This document shows positions 21,281 to 28,586 of a stretch of DNA of 29,901 bases, piece by piece. Origin of the DNA: JBBSVE01 sp038233815. GTDB taxonomy: Bacteria > Pseudomonadota > Alphaproteobacteria > Rhodobacterales > Rhodobacteraceae. The DNA is taken from the NCBI GenBank assembly GCA_038233815.1, contig JBBSVE010000020.1, positions 1 through 29,901 of the forward strand, in the 5' to 3' direction. The position numbers and the translations under genes were made by a program. The notes beneath the pieces were generated by a model. The model worked only from the letters and a program-made list of their open reading frames with translations. It was not told the DNA's origin and did not search any database. The stretch's first letter is position 1. Every line of letters begins with the position of its first letter.

Positions 21281-22855
21281 ATGCGCGATTTTCACAGGCC
21301 CGGACGCTCACCCGTTCTGGCCGCGAACGGAATGTGCGCCACGTCGCATCCGCTGGCCGCCGGGGTCGCGCTCGACATCCTGAAGGCGGGCGGCAATGCG
21401 GTCGATGCGGCGATCGCCGGCGCGGTCCTTCTGGGCTTTTGCGAGCCGCAGATGACCGGGCTCGGCGGCGACTGCTTCGTGCTCGTGAAGCCTCCGGGGG
21501 CGGAGGAGGTCGTAGCCCTCAACGGCTCCGGCCGCGCGCCTGCAGGACTGTCCGCCGCCCGCCTGCGCGACCACGGGCTGAAGACGGTCCCCCTCTACGG
21601 GGTGGAGGCGGTGACAGTGCCGGGTGCGGTCGATGCCTTCTGCCGGTTGTCGGCGGACTGGGGCCGGATCCCGCTTGCCGACGCGCTCGCCCCCGCGATC
21701 CGTTATGCCGACGAGGGCGTGCCCGTGGCCCCCCGCGTGGCCCGCGATTGGGTGGGGGCAGAGCATCTTCAGGGCCGCGCGCGCGACACGTTCCTGTTCG
21801 ACGGGCGCGCGCCGGAGGTGGGGCAGGTCTTTCGCGCCCCTGGTCAGGCCGAGGTGCTGCGCCGGATCGCAGCCGAAGGGCGCGCCGGATTCTATGAAGG
21901 CGAGGTCGCGGCCGACATGGTGGCCTCGCTGTGCGGCCTCGGTGGCACGCACACGGCGGAGGATTTCGCCTCCACCGCCTGCGACTACGGGACGTCGCTG
22001 AGCGGCCCTTACCGCGGTGTCACGCTGCATGAGCATCCGCCGAACGGTCAGGGGGCGACGGCGATCCTGCTTCTGAAGATGCTGGCGCTCTTCGATCTGG
22101 CCTCGCTCGACCCGTTCGGCGCGGAGCGTGCGCATCTGGAGGCGGAGGCGACGAAGCTCGCCTATGACGCGCGCAACCGGTTCCTGGCCGATTCGGATCA
22201 TGTGACACGGCTCGACCACATGACGTCCGACGCGACGGCAGCAAGGCTCGCGGCGCTGATCGACCCCCGGCGCGCGATGGCGTCGCCCTCGCGGCTGGCG
22301 GAGGCGGTGCACAGGGACACGGTCTACATCACCGTGGTGGACCGGGACCGGATGGCGGTGTCGCTGATCTATTCGGTCTACCATTCGTTCGGCGCCGGCA
22401 TCGCGAGCGACCGGTTCGGCATCAACTTCCAGAATCGCGGCGCGGGCTTCACGCTGGCCGAGGGGCATCCGAACGAGGCGGCGGGCGGCAAGCGCCCGAT
22501 GCACACGATCATCCCCGCGATGCTGGGTCAGGGCGGCCGCGTGACGATGCCGTTCGGCGTCATGGGCGGGTCCTACCAGCCTTGCGGCCATGCGCGTTAT
22601 GTCTCCAACCTCGTCGATTTCGGGCTGACCCCGCAGGAGGCGATGGACGCGCCCCGGTCGTTTTCCGGCGTTCAGGGGATGGAGGTGGAGCGCGGCTATC
22701 CCGACGCGGTCTGCGCTGCTCTGGCCGGGATGGGGCACGATGTCGTGGTGCCGGACACACCGCTCGGCGGGTCGCAGGCGGTCCTGATCCACGACAGCGG
22801 CGTGCTGGAAGGTGCATCGGACGCGCGCAAGGACGGCTGCGCCCTGGGCTACTGA
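21281..22855 (+). CDS. Gamma-glutamyltransferase family protein without signal peptide
   Basis: 524 residues. An Ntn-hydrolase made as a precursor that cleaves itself before the nucleophilic threonine. The small-subunit start is RDTVYITVVDRD with Thr347 as the likely nucleophile; SLIYSVYHSFGAGI, FQNRGAGF and KRPMHTIIPAM follow as expected. The large subunit has ATSHPLAAGVALDILKAGGNAVDAAIA (20-46). There is no signal peptide, so it should be cytoplasmic, unlike E. coli Ggt. The substrate may be glutathione, another gamma-glutamyl compound or an acylated amide, as in cephalosporin-acylase-like members. GGGAGG at 21271-21276 lies 4 bp before ATG 21281. It converges with the lytic transglycosylase gene, stops 7 bp apart. 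Confidence 0.92.
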   Translation: MRDFHRPGRSPVLAANGMCATSHPLAAGVALDILKAGGNAVDAAIAGAVLLGFCEPQMTGLGGDCFVLVKPPGAEEVVALNGSGRAPAGLSAARLRDHGLKTVPLYGVEAVTVPGAVDAFCRLSADWGRIPLADALAPAIRYADEGVPVAPRVARDWVGAEHLQGRARDTFLFDGRAPEVGQVFRAPGQAEVLRRIAAEGRAGFYEGEVAADMVASLCGLGGTHTAEDFASTACDYGTSLSGPYRGVTLHEHPPNGQGATAILLLKMLALFDLASLDPFGAERAHLEAEATKLAYDARNRFLADSDHVTRLDHMTSDATAARLAALIDPRRAMASPSRLAEAVHRDTVYITVVDRDRMAVSLIYSVYHSFGAGIASDRFGINFQNRGAGFTLAEGHPNEAAGGKRPMHTIIPAMLGQGGRVTMPFGVMGGSYQPCGHARYVSNLVDFGLTPQEAMDAPRSFSGVQGMEVERGYPDAVCAALAGMGHDVVVPDTPLGGSQAVLIHDSGVLEGASDARKDGCALGY

Positions 22856-22862
22856 GGCAGGC

Positions 22863-24830
22863 TCACCGGCCCGTCAGTTCGCCCTCGACGTCGATCCGGC
22901 CCGCCGTGCCGCGCAGCCGGGCGCGGTAGATCACGAGGGATTCCACCACCCGCATGACGTAAGTGCGCGTCTCGGCGTATGGAATCGTCTCCACCCAATC
23001 CACCACGTCAGTGCCGCGGTCGCGGGGATCGCCGAACTCCTTGATCCAGCGGCGCGGGCGGCCCGGGCCTGCGTTGTAGCCCGACGCGACAAGCGCCACG
23101 GCTGGGCCGAACTCCTCCACCAATTGCGCGAGGTAGGCGGAACCGAGCGTCACGTTGTAGGCCGGATCGCCGGTCAGGCGCGCCAGCGCGTAGGTCTGCG
23201 CGGTGCGGTCGGCCATCATCTTCGCGGTGCCGGGCATGACCTGCATGAGCCCGCGCGCGCCGGCATGGCTCACGACCCGGGGATCGAACTCCGATTCGCG
23301 CCGCGCGATGGAGAGGGCGAGCGCGCGGCTTACCGGCAGCCGGTCGGGCACCATGGCCACGACTGGGAAATAGGCGCGCGGGATGATGATGCCGCGCGAC
23401 GCGGCCGCCTTGCCGATCAGCACGGCGATATGCGGCTCATCGAGGGACAACACCAGATCGGCCAGTTGCGCCAGCCCGGTGGCATCCTGCCCCTCCGCGA
23501 TCTGCAGGAAGAACCGCTTGGCCAGCGCCCGGTCGCCCGCGTCCGCCAGCAGGCGCGCGGCGGCGAGGGTCGACGTGCCCGCGAAGGCGGCCCCGCGCCA
23601 GTCCGCGGCGCGCGCGTCGCCCAGAAGCGACTGGTCCAGCGACCGGCCTAGCTTTTCGGCGCACAAGAGCCCGTAATAGGCGGTCTGGAACGCCGCCCCC
23701 GCCGTATAGGCCGCGCGGGCCGCATCCTTGCGCCCCAGCGCCTCGTTGGCCCGGCCTTGCCAGTAATCCGCGCGTGCGAGGCTTATTGGTGTGGAGACGC
23801 CCGCTTTGAGCCGCTGGAAATGGGTAAGCGCGGTCTTGCTTTCGCCCAGTTTCCGCAGTGCGATGAACCCGCTCAGGAACTCGAGATCCGCATAGGCGCT
23901 GCCGGACGTGAGGTGATGGGCGGCGGCGAGCGCATGGGCCTCCCGCACCTTGCCCTGATCGAGGAGGTCGTAGGCGAGCCTCAGCCGCGCGCCCGCCCAC
24001 GCCTCCGGCCGCCCGAGCGCCATCGCAGAGACGGAGCGCTCCCCGATCAGCGCCAGCGCCCCGTCGGTCAGACCTTTCCTGAGCCGCCACGCGAAGCGGT
24101 CGTAGGCCAGCCCCGGATCGGCGGCGAGGCGCTGCGGCACGACGCCGATCAGCGCGTTCACGCCCGCCCCGTTCTCCTGCAATGCAATCCTTGCAATGCC
24201 CAGCGCCTGCCAGTCAGGCCCGACCCGCGCGATCATGCGCTTGGCCTCCGCCAGCCGCCCGTCCCAGAGGAGCATGTCGAGCCGCGCCTCCGCCCCCGCC
24301 GCAAGCGCCTTGGGCTGGAGCGTCAGGAGTGCCGTCTCCTCTGCTGCGGAGAATCGCATCGTGGTCCAAGCCGTGCGCGCGGCCTTCGCGGCCTCCGCCG
24401 CCATGCCTGCTGCCATCTGCGCGCGCACGAGTGCCGTGGCCCCGGCTGCGGTGGAGGCGCGATCCCGCGCGAAATAGGCGGTGACGCGCGCGGGTGGCTG
24501 CGCGTCAGCGGCGGCTGCTTCGCCCTGAGCGTGTAGGTAGGGCATCCCGGGCCAGTCCGGGTGGGTGGCAATGAAGCTCTCGTAGTCGCCGAGCGTGCCT
24601 TGCCCGGCGCGCAGGCGCTGCCATTCCACGATCTCGCGCCCGACGCCGTCCGGCGCCCGCAACGCCGCGCCTGTGTAGTCGTCCCGGTCCGACAGAGCCA
24701 GTGCCGCCCGCATGTCGGAGGCGTCGTCCGCCGATGCCGGAGTCGCCGATGCCGGTGTCATTGCCAGAAGCGCCGCGCAGAGTGCCACCCCTGCCCCGCG
24801 CAGTCCGATCCGTAGCCGCCTCATGTCCAT
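22863..24830 (-). CDS. Soluble lytic murein transglycosylase (Slt family)
   Basis: 655 residues. It cleaves the MurNAc-GlcNAc bond of peptidoglycan, forming 1,6-anhydro ends. The N-terminal signal peptide is about residues 1-34 (hydrophobic GAGVALCAALLAMTPASAT). A long alpha-helical superhelix follows, with repeated YADLEF- and ALGRKDAARAAY-type helices, as in Slt70. The C-terminal SLT domain (about 500-620) has SIARRESEFDPRVVSHAGARGLMQ-type sequence with catalytic Glu512, LMQVMPGTAK, NVTLGSAYLAQL and SGYNAGPGRP. Start at ATG 24830, preceded by AAGGTG; a second ATG at 24824 would also serve. It is divergent from dapA over 130 bp. Confidence 0.94.
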   Translation of the reverse strand: MDMRRLRIGLRGAGVALCAALLAMTPASATPASADDASDMRAALALSDRDDYTGAALRAPDGVGREIVEWQRLRAGQGTLGDYESFIATHPDWPGMPYLHAQGEAAAADAQPPARVTAYFARDRASTAAGATALVRAQMAAGMAAEAAKAARTAWTTMRFSAAEETALLTLQPKALAAGAEARLDMLLWDGRLAEAKRMIARVGPDWQALGIARIALQENGAGVNALIGVVPQRLAADPGLAYDRFAWRLRKGLTDGALALIGERSVSAMALGRPEAWAGARLRLAYDLLDQGKVREAHALAAAHHLTSGSAYADLEFLSGFIALRKLGESKTALTHFQRLKAGVSTPISLARADYWQGRANEALGRKDAARAAYTAGAAFQTAYYGLLCAEKLGRSLDQSLLGDARAADWRGAAFAGTSTLAAARLLADAGDRALAKRFFLQIAEGQDATGLAQLADLVLSLDEPHIAVLIGKAAASRGIIIPRAYFPVVAMVPDRLPVSRALALSIARRESEFDPRVVSHAGARGLMQVMPGTAKMMADRTAQTYALARLTGDPAYNVTLGSAYLAQLVEEFGPAVALVASGYNAGPGRPRRWIKEFGDPRDRGTDVVDWVETIPYAETRTYVMRVVESLVIYRARLRGTAGRIDVEGELTGR

Positions 24831-24896
24831 GCGCCACCTTCTGCCCGTCGCCGCCCGGCTTCGCAACTCACATCGGCGGGACAAGTCGCGGCGCCC

Positions 24897-24925
24897 TTGG
24901 CAAGCGACCGATCCGCCGCTAGGAC
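24897..24925 (+). promoter_or_regulatory. Candidate sigma-70-type promoter of dapA
   Basis: TTGGCA at 24897-24902, exactly 17 bp, TAGGAC at 24920-24925, 35 bp before the dapA ATG. It is the best -35 box seen in the window. Confidence 0.5.
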
Positions 24926-24960
24926 AGATCCGACCGGCTGCACAGAGGGGGAGAGGTCCG

Positions 24961-25836
24961 ATGATCCGAGGCTCCATGCCCGCGCTGGTGACGCCGTTCC
25001 GCGACGGCAAACTCGATCTGGAAACGCTGGCCGCGCTGGTGGACTGGCATGTGGCGGAGGGCAGCTCTGCTCTCGTGCCCGTAGGCACCACCGGCGAAAG
25101 CCCGACGCTGAGCCATGCCGAGCACGAGACGGTGGTGGCCGAGGTGGTGCGCGCCGCTGCGGGCCGCATCCCCGTGATCGCGGGTGCCGGGTCGAACAAC
25201 ACCGTCGAGGGCATCCGCCTGATCCGCCATGCGGAGTCCGTCGGTGCGGCGGCGGCGCTCGTGGTGACGCCCTATTACAACAAGCCGACGCAGGCCGGGC
25301 TGATCGCGCATTACACCGCGCTCCACGACTGCTGCACGCTGCCGATCGTGATCTACAACATTCCCAGCCGCTCCGTCGTGGACATGACGCCGGAGACGAT
25401 GGGCACGCTGGCCCGCCTGCCCCGCATCGTCGGCGTGAAGGACGCGACCGGACGGCTGGAACGCGTGAGCCAGCAACGCGCCACCTGCGGCAAGGACTTC
25501 CTGCAAGTCTCCGGCAACGACGACACGGCGCTCGGCTTCAACGCGCACGGTGGGGTGGGTTGCATTTCGGTGACCGCGAACGTCGCGCCGCGGCTTTGCG
25601 CGGAGTTTCAGGCCGCGATGCTGTCGGGCGACTATGCGGCGGCGCTGGACTATCAGGACCGGCTGATGCCGTTGCATGACGCGATCTTTCTGGAGCCAGG
25701 GCTGGTCGGGGCGAAATACGCGCTGTCGCGGCTCGGCAAATGCTCCGACGAGGTGCGCCTGCCGCTGACGCCGTTGACCGATGCCACCAAAGCGCGGATC
25801 GACGCGGCGATGCGCCATGCGGAGCTGTGCGGCTGA
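24961..25836 (+). CDS. dapA: 4-hydroxy-tetrahydrodipicolinate synthase
   Basis: 291 residues. DapA condenses pyruvate with aspartate semialdehyde, the first committed step to diaminopimelate and lysine. It is a TIM barrel with all active-site residues: Schiff-base Lys160 in GVKDATG, Tyr132 and Arg137 in YNIPSRS, and Thr43/Thr44 in GTTGESPTL. Numbering is one less than in the E. coli enzyme. YYNKPTQAG (105-113) and SGNDDTALGF are also typical. A GGGGAGAGG stretch just upstream gives a good ribosome-binding site for ATG 24961. The TGA stop directly abuts the stop of the convergent membrane-protein gene (TGATCA at 25834-25839). Confidence 0.97.
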   Translation: MIRGSMPALVTPFRDGKLDLETLAALVDWHVAEGSSALVPVGTTGESPTLSHAEHETVVAEVVRAAAGRIPVIAGAGSNNTVEGIRLIRHAESVGAAAALVVTPYYNKPTQAGLIAHYTALHDCCTLPIVIYNIPSRSVVDMTPETMGTLARLPRIVGVKDATGRLERVSQQRATCGKDFLQVSGNDDTALGFNAHGGVGCISVTANVAPRLCAEFQAAMLSGDYAAALDYQDRLMPLHDAIFLEPGLVGAKYALSRLGKCSDEVRLPLTPLTDATKARIDAAMRHAELCG

Positions 25837-27030
25837 TCACGCAGCGCCATCGGGCCGGAACTGCGCGTCGAGCCGCCACATACCCCACGCCAGAGGGATC
25901 GCCGTGAGGCCGCCCGCGATCCAGGCCAGCGGCTGGTCGGCAAAGCTCTCGAACACCTGCGTGTAGGCGTGGATCGCGCCGAACGTGACGCTGGCGTTGA
26001 AGAGCCCGCGTTGGCCGTTCTTCGCAGCCCACCATGCGCCAAGCGCCAGCAGCGCCGCCCAGACCACCGCGAAGACACCCGCCGGGATGACCAAAGCATG
26101 GGCGCGGAACGCCGTCTCCATTGCCTCGCGGGCCTCATAGGTCATGTCGGGATCGCTCCAGTCGGCGCCCGGCACCCAGCTTCCCCCCACCACGTCGCCA
26201 AAGATACTGGCCGTCAGAAAGCACAGGTTGCCGATGATGAAGCCCATGATCGCGAGGATGCCCAGATGCCGCGCCGTCCGCGCCCCGCCTCGTGCCATCC
26301 CCCAGAGGCAGAGCGCGACCAGTGCGCCCATCTGCAGGATGCTCAGCGTCGGTTCGGGTGAGAAGAAGACGTAGGTCGCGTGGAAATAGGAACTGCCGGT
26401 GTCGAGCATCTGCGCGAAAGGCACGATGGCAAGCGCGGTGACAAGCCGCACGTCGGTCAGCCACCCCGCCAGCGCCAGCAGCGTCGCGGCATAGAGCGAG
26501 GCCAGCGCCAGCGCGGGCCCGGTGACGCCCGCCTCGGTCAGCCACGCATCGAGCCCGTAGAGATGGAGCCCCAGACCGATCAGCAGGACCGTGCCCGCAA
26601 TGAATCCCGTCCGCTCCGGCCCTTGCCAGAGCGTCAGCCCCGATCCGGCCGCCAGCACCGCGCCGAGACCGGTGAGCGTGATCGCGGCCTGTCCGACGGA
26701 CAGCGACGCCATGATCTGGAGCGTCGCACCGCCGGTCAGCATCACCGCGCCGATCAGCGCGGCTGCGGTGCCGAACATCCGCACCATGCCCCCACCTCGC
26801 AGCAGGATCGCGATGCCGAGGCCCAGGAACGCGGCCCCCGTCACCGCCACCGCACCCGGAGAGCCGAGGAGCACGATGAACCCCGCCCCTGCAGCGGCAA
26901 TCCCGAAGCAGAGCACCGTATTGACCGCGAGCGCCACCATGGCACTGCGCGACCGCTCCGCGATCAGCGCGCCCTGTGCGGGTGTAAGCACGCCCTCCGC
27001 CACCAGCTTCACCGTATCGACGACATGCAT
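25837..27030 (-). CDS. Polytopic membrane protein, DUF2157-like
   Basis: 397 residues with about eleven hydrophobic spans. The cytoplasmic N-terminus (MHVVDTVKLVAEGVLTPAQGALIAERSR) resembles the start of DUF2157-type proteins, where a helix with a G-x-L/I-x-P-x-Q pattern precedes the membrane part. A large polar loop lies near 275-305 (SWVPGADWSDPDMTYEAREAME). No catalytic motif was recognised, so function is unknown. GGAGG 5 bp before ATG 27030 makes the start secure. The gene is preceded by two 13 bp palindromes, 31 bp apart centre to centre, so it is probably under the control of a dimeric repressor not encoded here. Its stop abuts the dapA stop with no gap. Confidence 0.75.
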   Translation of the reverse strand: MHVVDTVKLVAEGVLTPAQGALIAERSRSAMVALAVNTVLCFGIAAAGAGFIVLLGSPGAVAVTGAAFLGLGIAILLRGGGMVRMFGTAAALIGAVMLTGGATLQIMASLSVGQAAITLTGLGAVLAAGSGLTLWQGPERTGFIAGTVLLIGLGLHLYGLDAWLTEAGVTGPALALASLYAATLLALAGWLTDVRLVTALAIVPFAQMLDTGSSYFHATYVFFSPEPTLSILQMGALVALCLWGMARGGARTARHLGILAIMGFIIGNLCFLTASIFGDVVGGSWVPGADWSDPDMTYEAREAMETAFRAHALVIPAGVFAVVWAALLALGAWWAAKNGQRGLFNASVTFGAIHAYTQVFESFADQPLAWIAGGLTAIPLAWGMWRLDAQFRPDGAA

Positions 27031-27042
27031 GGAGACCTCCTA

Positions 27043-27055
27043 TGAACGTTGTTCA
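27043..27055. promoter_or_regulatory. Palindromic operator site, proximal copy (TGAAC-GTT-GTTCA)
   Basis: A perfect 5+5 bp palindrome with a 3 bp centre, 12 bp upstream of the membrane-protein start codon. Identical arms recur in the distal copy. Size and form fit a homodimeric TetR-like repressor. A repressor bound here would cover the ribosome-binding/start region. Confidence 0.65.
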
Positions 27056-27073
27056 ATCTTTCTGGCATGTGCG

Positions 27074-27086
27074 TGAACATCGTTCA
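27074..27086. promoter_or_regulatory. Palindromic operator site, distal copy (TGAAC-ATC-GTTCA)
   Basis: Same arms as the proximal copy with a different 3 bp centre. The centres are 31 bp apart (27049 and 27080), three helical turns, so both face the same side of the DNA. On the minus strand the site includes TTGAAC (27087-27082), a plausible -35 box of the membrane-protein gene. Confidence 0.65.
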
Positions 27087-27131
27087 AGATCTTTTTACCG
27101 ATCCCTCGCCCGCTGCCTGCGGCCGATCTGC

Positions 27132-27160
27132 TGGACTCGCCCGCCGGCAATCCCTATCTC
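27132..27160 (+). promoter_or_regulatory. Possible smpB promoter, near-leaderless
   Basis: TGGACT at 27132-27137, 17 bp, TATCTC at 27155-27160. The smpB ATG is at 27170, so transcription would begin within a few bases of it; no ribosome-binding site is visible there. Confidence 0.33.
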
Positions 27161-27169
27161 GGTCGGATC

Positions 27170-27649
27170 ATGGAAAACCACTCTGATCCCAACAGCAAGC
27201 TGATCGCCGAAAACCGCCGCGCGCGGTTCGATTTCGCCATTGAGGACGATATCGAGGCGGGGATCATCCTGATGGGGTCCGAGGTAAAAAGCCTCCGCCA
27301 AGGCGGGTCCAACATCGCCGAGAGCTATGCCTCGGTCGAGGGCGGTGAGTTGTGGCTCATCAACGGCTATGTCGCGCCTTACCTCGCTGCCAAGACATGG
27401 GGCCATGACGAACGCCGGCGCCGCAAGTTGCTGGTATCGAAGAAACAACTGTCGCGGCTCTGGAATGCCACGGCACGCGAGGGCATGACGATTGTGCCCC
27501 TGAAGATGTATTTCAACGCCCGCGGAATGGTTAAGCTGAAGCTCGGCATCGCGAAGGGCAAGAAGAACGCCGACAAGCGCGAAACCTCCGCCAAGCGCGA
27601 CTGGCAGCGCCAGCAGGCCCGCATCCTGAAGCACGGCGCGCGCGACTGA
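27170..27649 (+). CDS. smpB: SsrA (tmRNA)-binding protein SmpB
   Basis: 159 residues, the usual length. SmpB carries tmRNA to stalled ribosomes for trans-translation. Family features: IAENRRARFDF (12-22), the GIILMGSEVKSLRQGGSNIAESYA-type strand and loop (31-54), KLLVSKKQL (86-94), and YFNARGMVKLKLGIAKGKK leading to the basic C-terminal tail KRETSAKRDWQRQQARIL, which mimics codon-anticodon pairing in the decoding centre. ATG 27170 lacks a clear ribosome-binding site. The tmRNA gene (ssrA) was not found in the window. It is followed after 71 bp by the sulfurtransferase gene. Confidence 0.96.
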   Translation: MENHSDPNSKLIAENRRARFDFAIEDDIEAGIILMGSEVKSLRQGGSNIAESYASVEGGELWLINGYVAPYLAAKTWGHDERRRRKLLVSKKQLSRLWNATAREGMTIVPLKMYFNARGMVKLKLGIAKGKKNADKRETSAKRDWQRQQARILKHGARD

Positions 27650-27664
27650 CGCCCGGGCGCGGAC

Positions 27665-27692
27665 TTGTCAGCGGCGCACGATCCGCGATAGT
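27665..27692 (+). promoter_or_regulatory. Candidate promoter of the sulfurtransferase gene
   Basis: TTGTCA at 27665-27670, 16 bp, GATAGT at 27687-27692. It sits in the short gap after smpB and would give a leader of about 7 or 22 nt, depending on which ATG is used. Confidence 0.42.
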
Positions 27693-27720
27693 CCGGTTCG
27701 AAACGATGGGAACCCGTGCC

Positions 27721-28581
27721 ATGCAATCTGACAGCGACGACCCCAAGACGCTCGTATCCACGGCGTGGCTCGCGGCAAAATTGGGCGATCCCGATCTCTG
27801 CGTGCTCGACGCCTCGTGGCACTTGCCCGATGCGGGCCGCAGCGCGCGGGCCGAGTTCGAGGCCGAACATATTCCCGGTGCGCTCTTCTTCGACCTCGAC
27901 GCGGTGGTCGACGATGCCTCCCCCCTGCCGCACATGGCCCCCTCGCCAGATGCGTTCGCGGCCCGGATGGCCGAACTGGGCGTGGGCGAGCGTCAGCAGG
28001 TGGTGATCTACGACACCGTGGGGATCTTCTCCGCCCCCCGGGCGTGGTGGACGTTCCGCCTGATGGGGCAACACGATGTCGCGGTGCTCGACGGCGGTCT
28101 GCCGAAATGGCGGGCCGAAGGGCGGGAGACGAAGGGCGCCTCCGCCGCGGCGGTCCTGCAGGACCCGTGGGGCGCGCGCTCTCATCTGGCCCGGATGGTT
28201 CGCAGCATGGCCGAGGTCGCGGATGCCTCGGCCCGGGGCGAGCCGCAGATCGTGGACGCCCGCGCCGCTACGCGCTTTCGCGGCGACGCACCCGAACCGC
28301 GCCCCGGCCTCGGCGCAGGCCACATCCCCGGCAGCCGCAACCTGCCGTGGGGCGAGCTTCTGGCCCCCGACGGCACGATGAAACCCGCAGGCGACGTGCG
28401 CGCGTTGTTCGAGGCAGCGGGCATCGACCTCACCCGCCCTGTGATCACGACCTGCGGCTCCGGCGTCAGTGCCGCGATCCTGTCCTTGGCGTTGGAGCGG
28501 ATCGGCCACGGCGACCACGCGCTCTACGACGGATCGTGGGCCGAGTGGGGGGCCGGGGTCCAGCCGGTCGAGAAGGGCTGA
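27721..28581 (+). CDS. sseA: 3-mercaptopyruvate / thiosulfate sulfurtransferase
   Basis: 286 residues from ATG 27721. Two tandem rhodanese domains: an inactive N-terminal one (about 10-140; VLDASWHLPD, HIPGALFFDLD, VVIYD) and the catalytic C-terminal one (about 160-283; IVDARAATRF, GHIPGSRNLPW). The active-site loop TTCGSGVSA carries Cys245; CGSGV points to 3-mercaptopyruvate sulfurtransferase over rhodanese (CRKG-type loops). It transfers sulfur from 3-mercaptopyruvate to thiol or cyanide acceptors. An in-frame ATG at 27706 would add five residues (MGTRA); 27721 is preferred because family members usually start just before DPKTLVST. Neither has a strong ribosome-binding site. The aminotransferase gene follows after 5 bp. 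Confidence 0.92.
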   Translation: MQSDSDDPKTLVSTAWLAAKLGDPDLCVLDASWHLPDAGRSARAEFEAEHIPGALFFDLDAVVDDASPLPHMAPSPDAFAARMAELGVGERQQVVIYDTVGIFSAPRAWWTFRLMGQHDVAVLDGGLPKWRAEGRETKGASAAAVLQDPWGARSHLARMVRSMAEVADASARGEPQIVDARAATRFRGDAPEPRPGLGAGHIPGSRNLPWGELLAPDGTMKPAGDVRALFEAAGIDLTRPVITTCGSGVSAAILSLALERIGHGDHALYDGSWAEWGAGVQPVEKG

Positions 28582-28586
28582 CAGGG

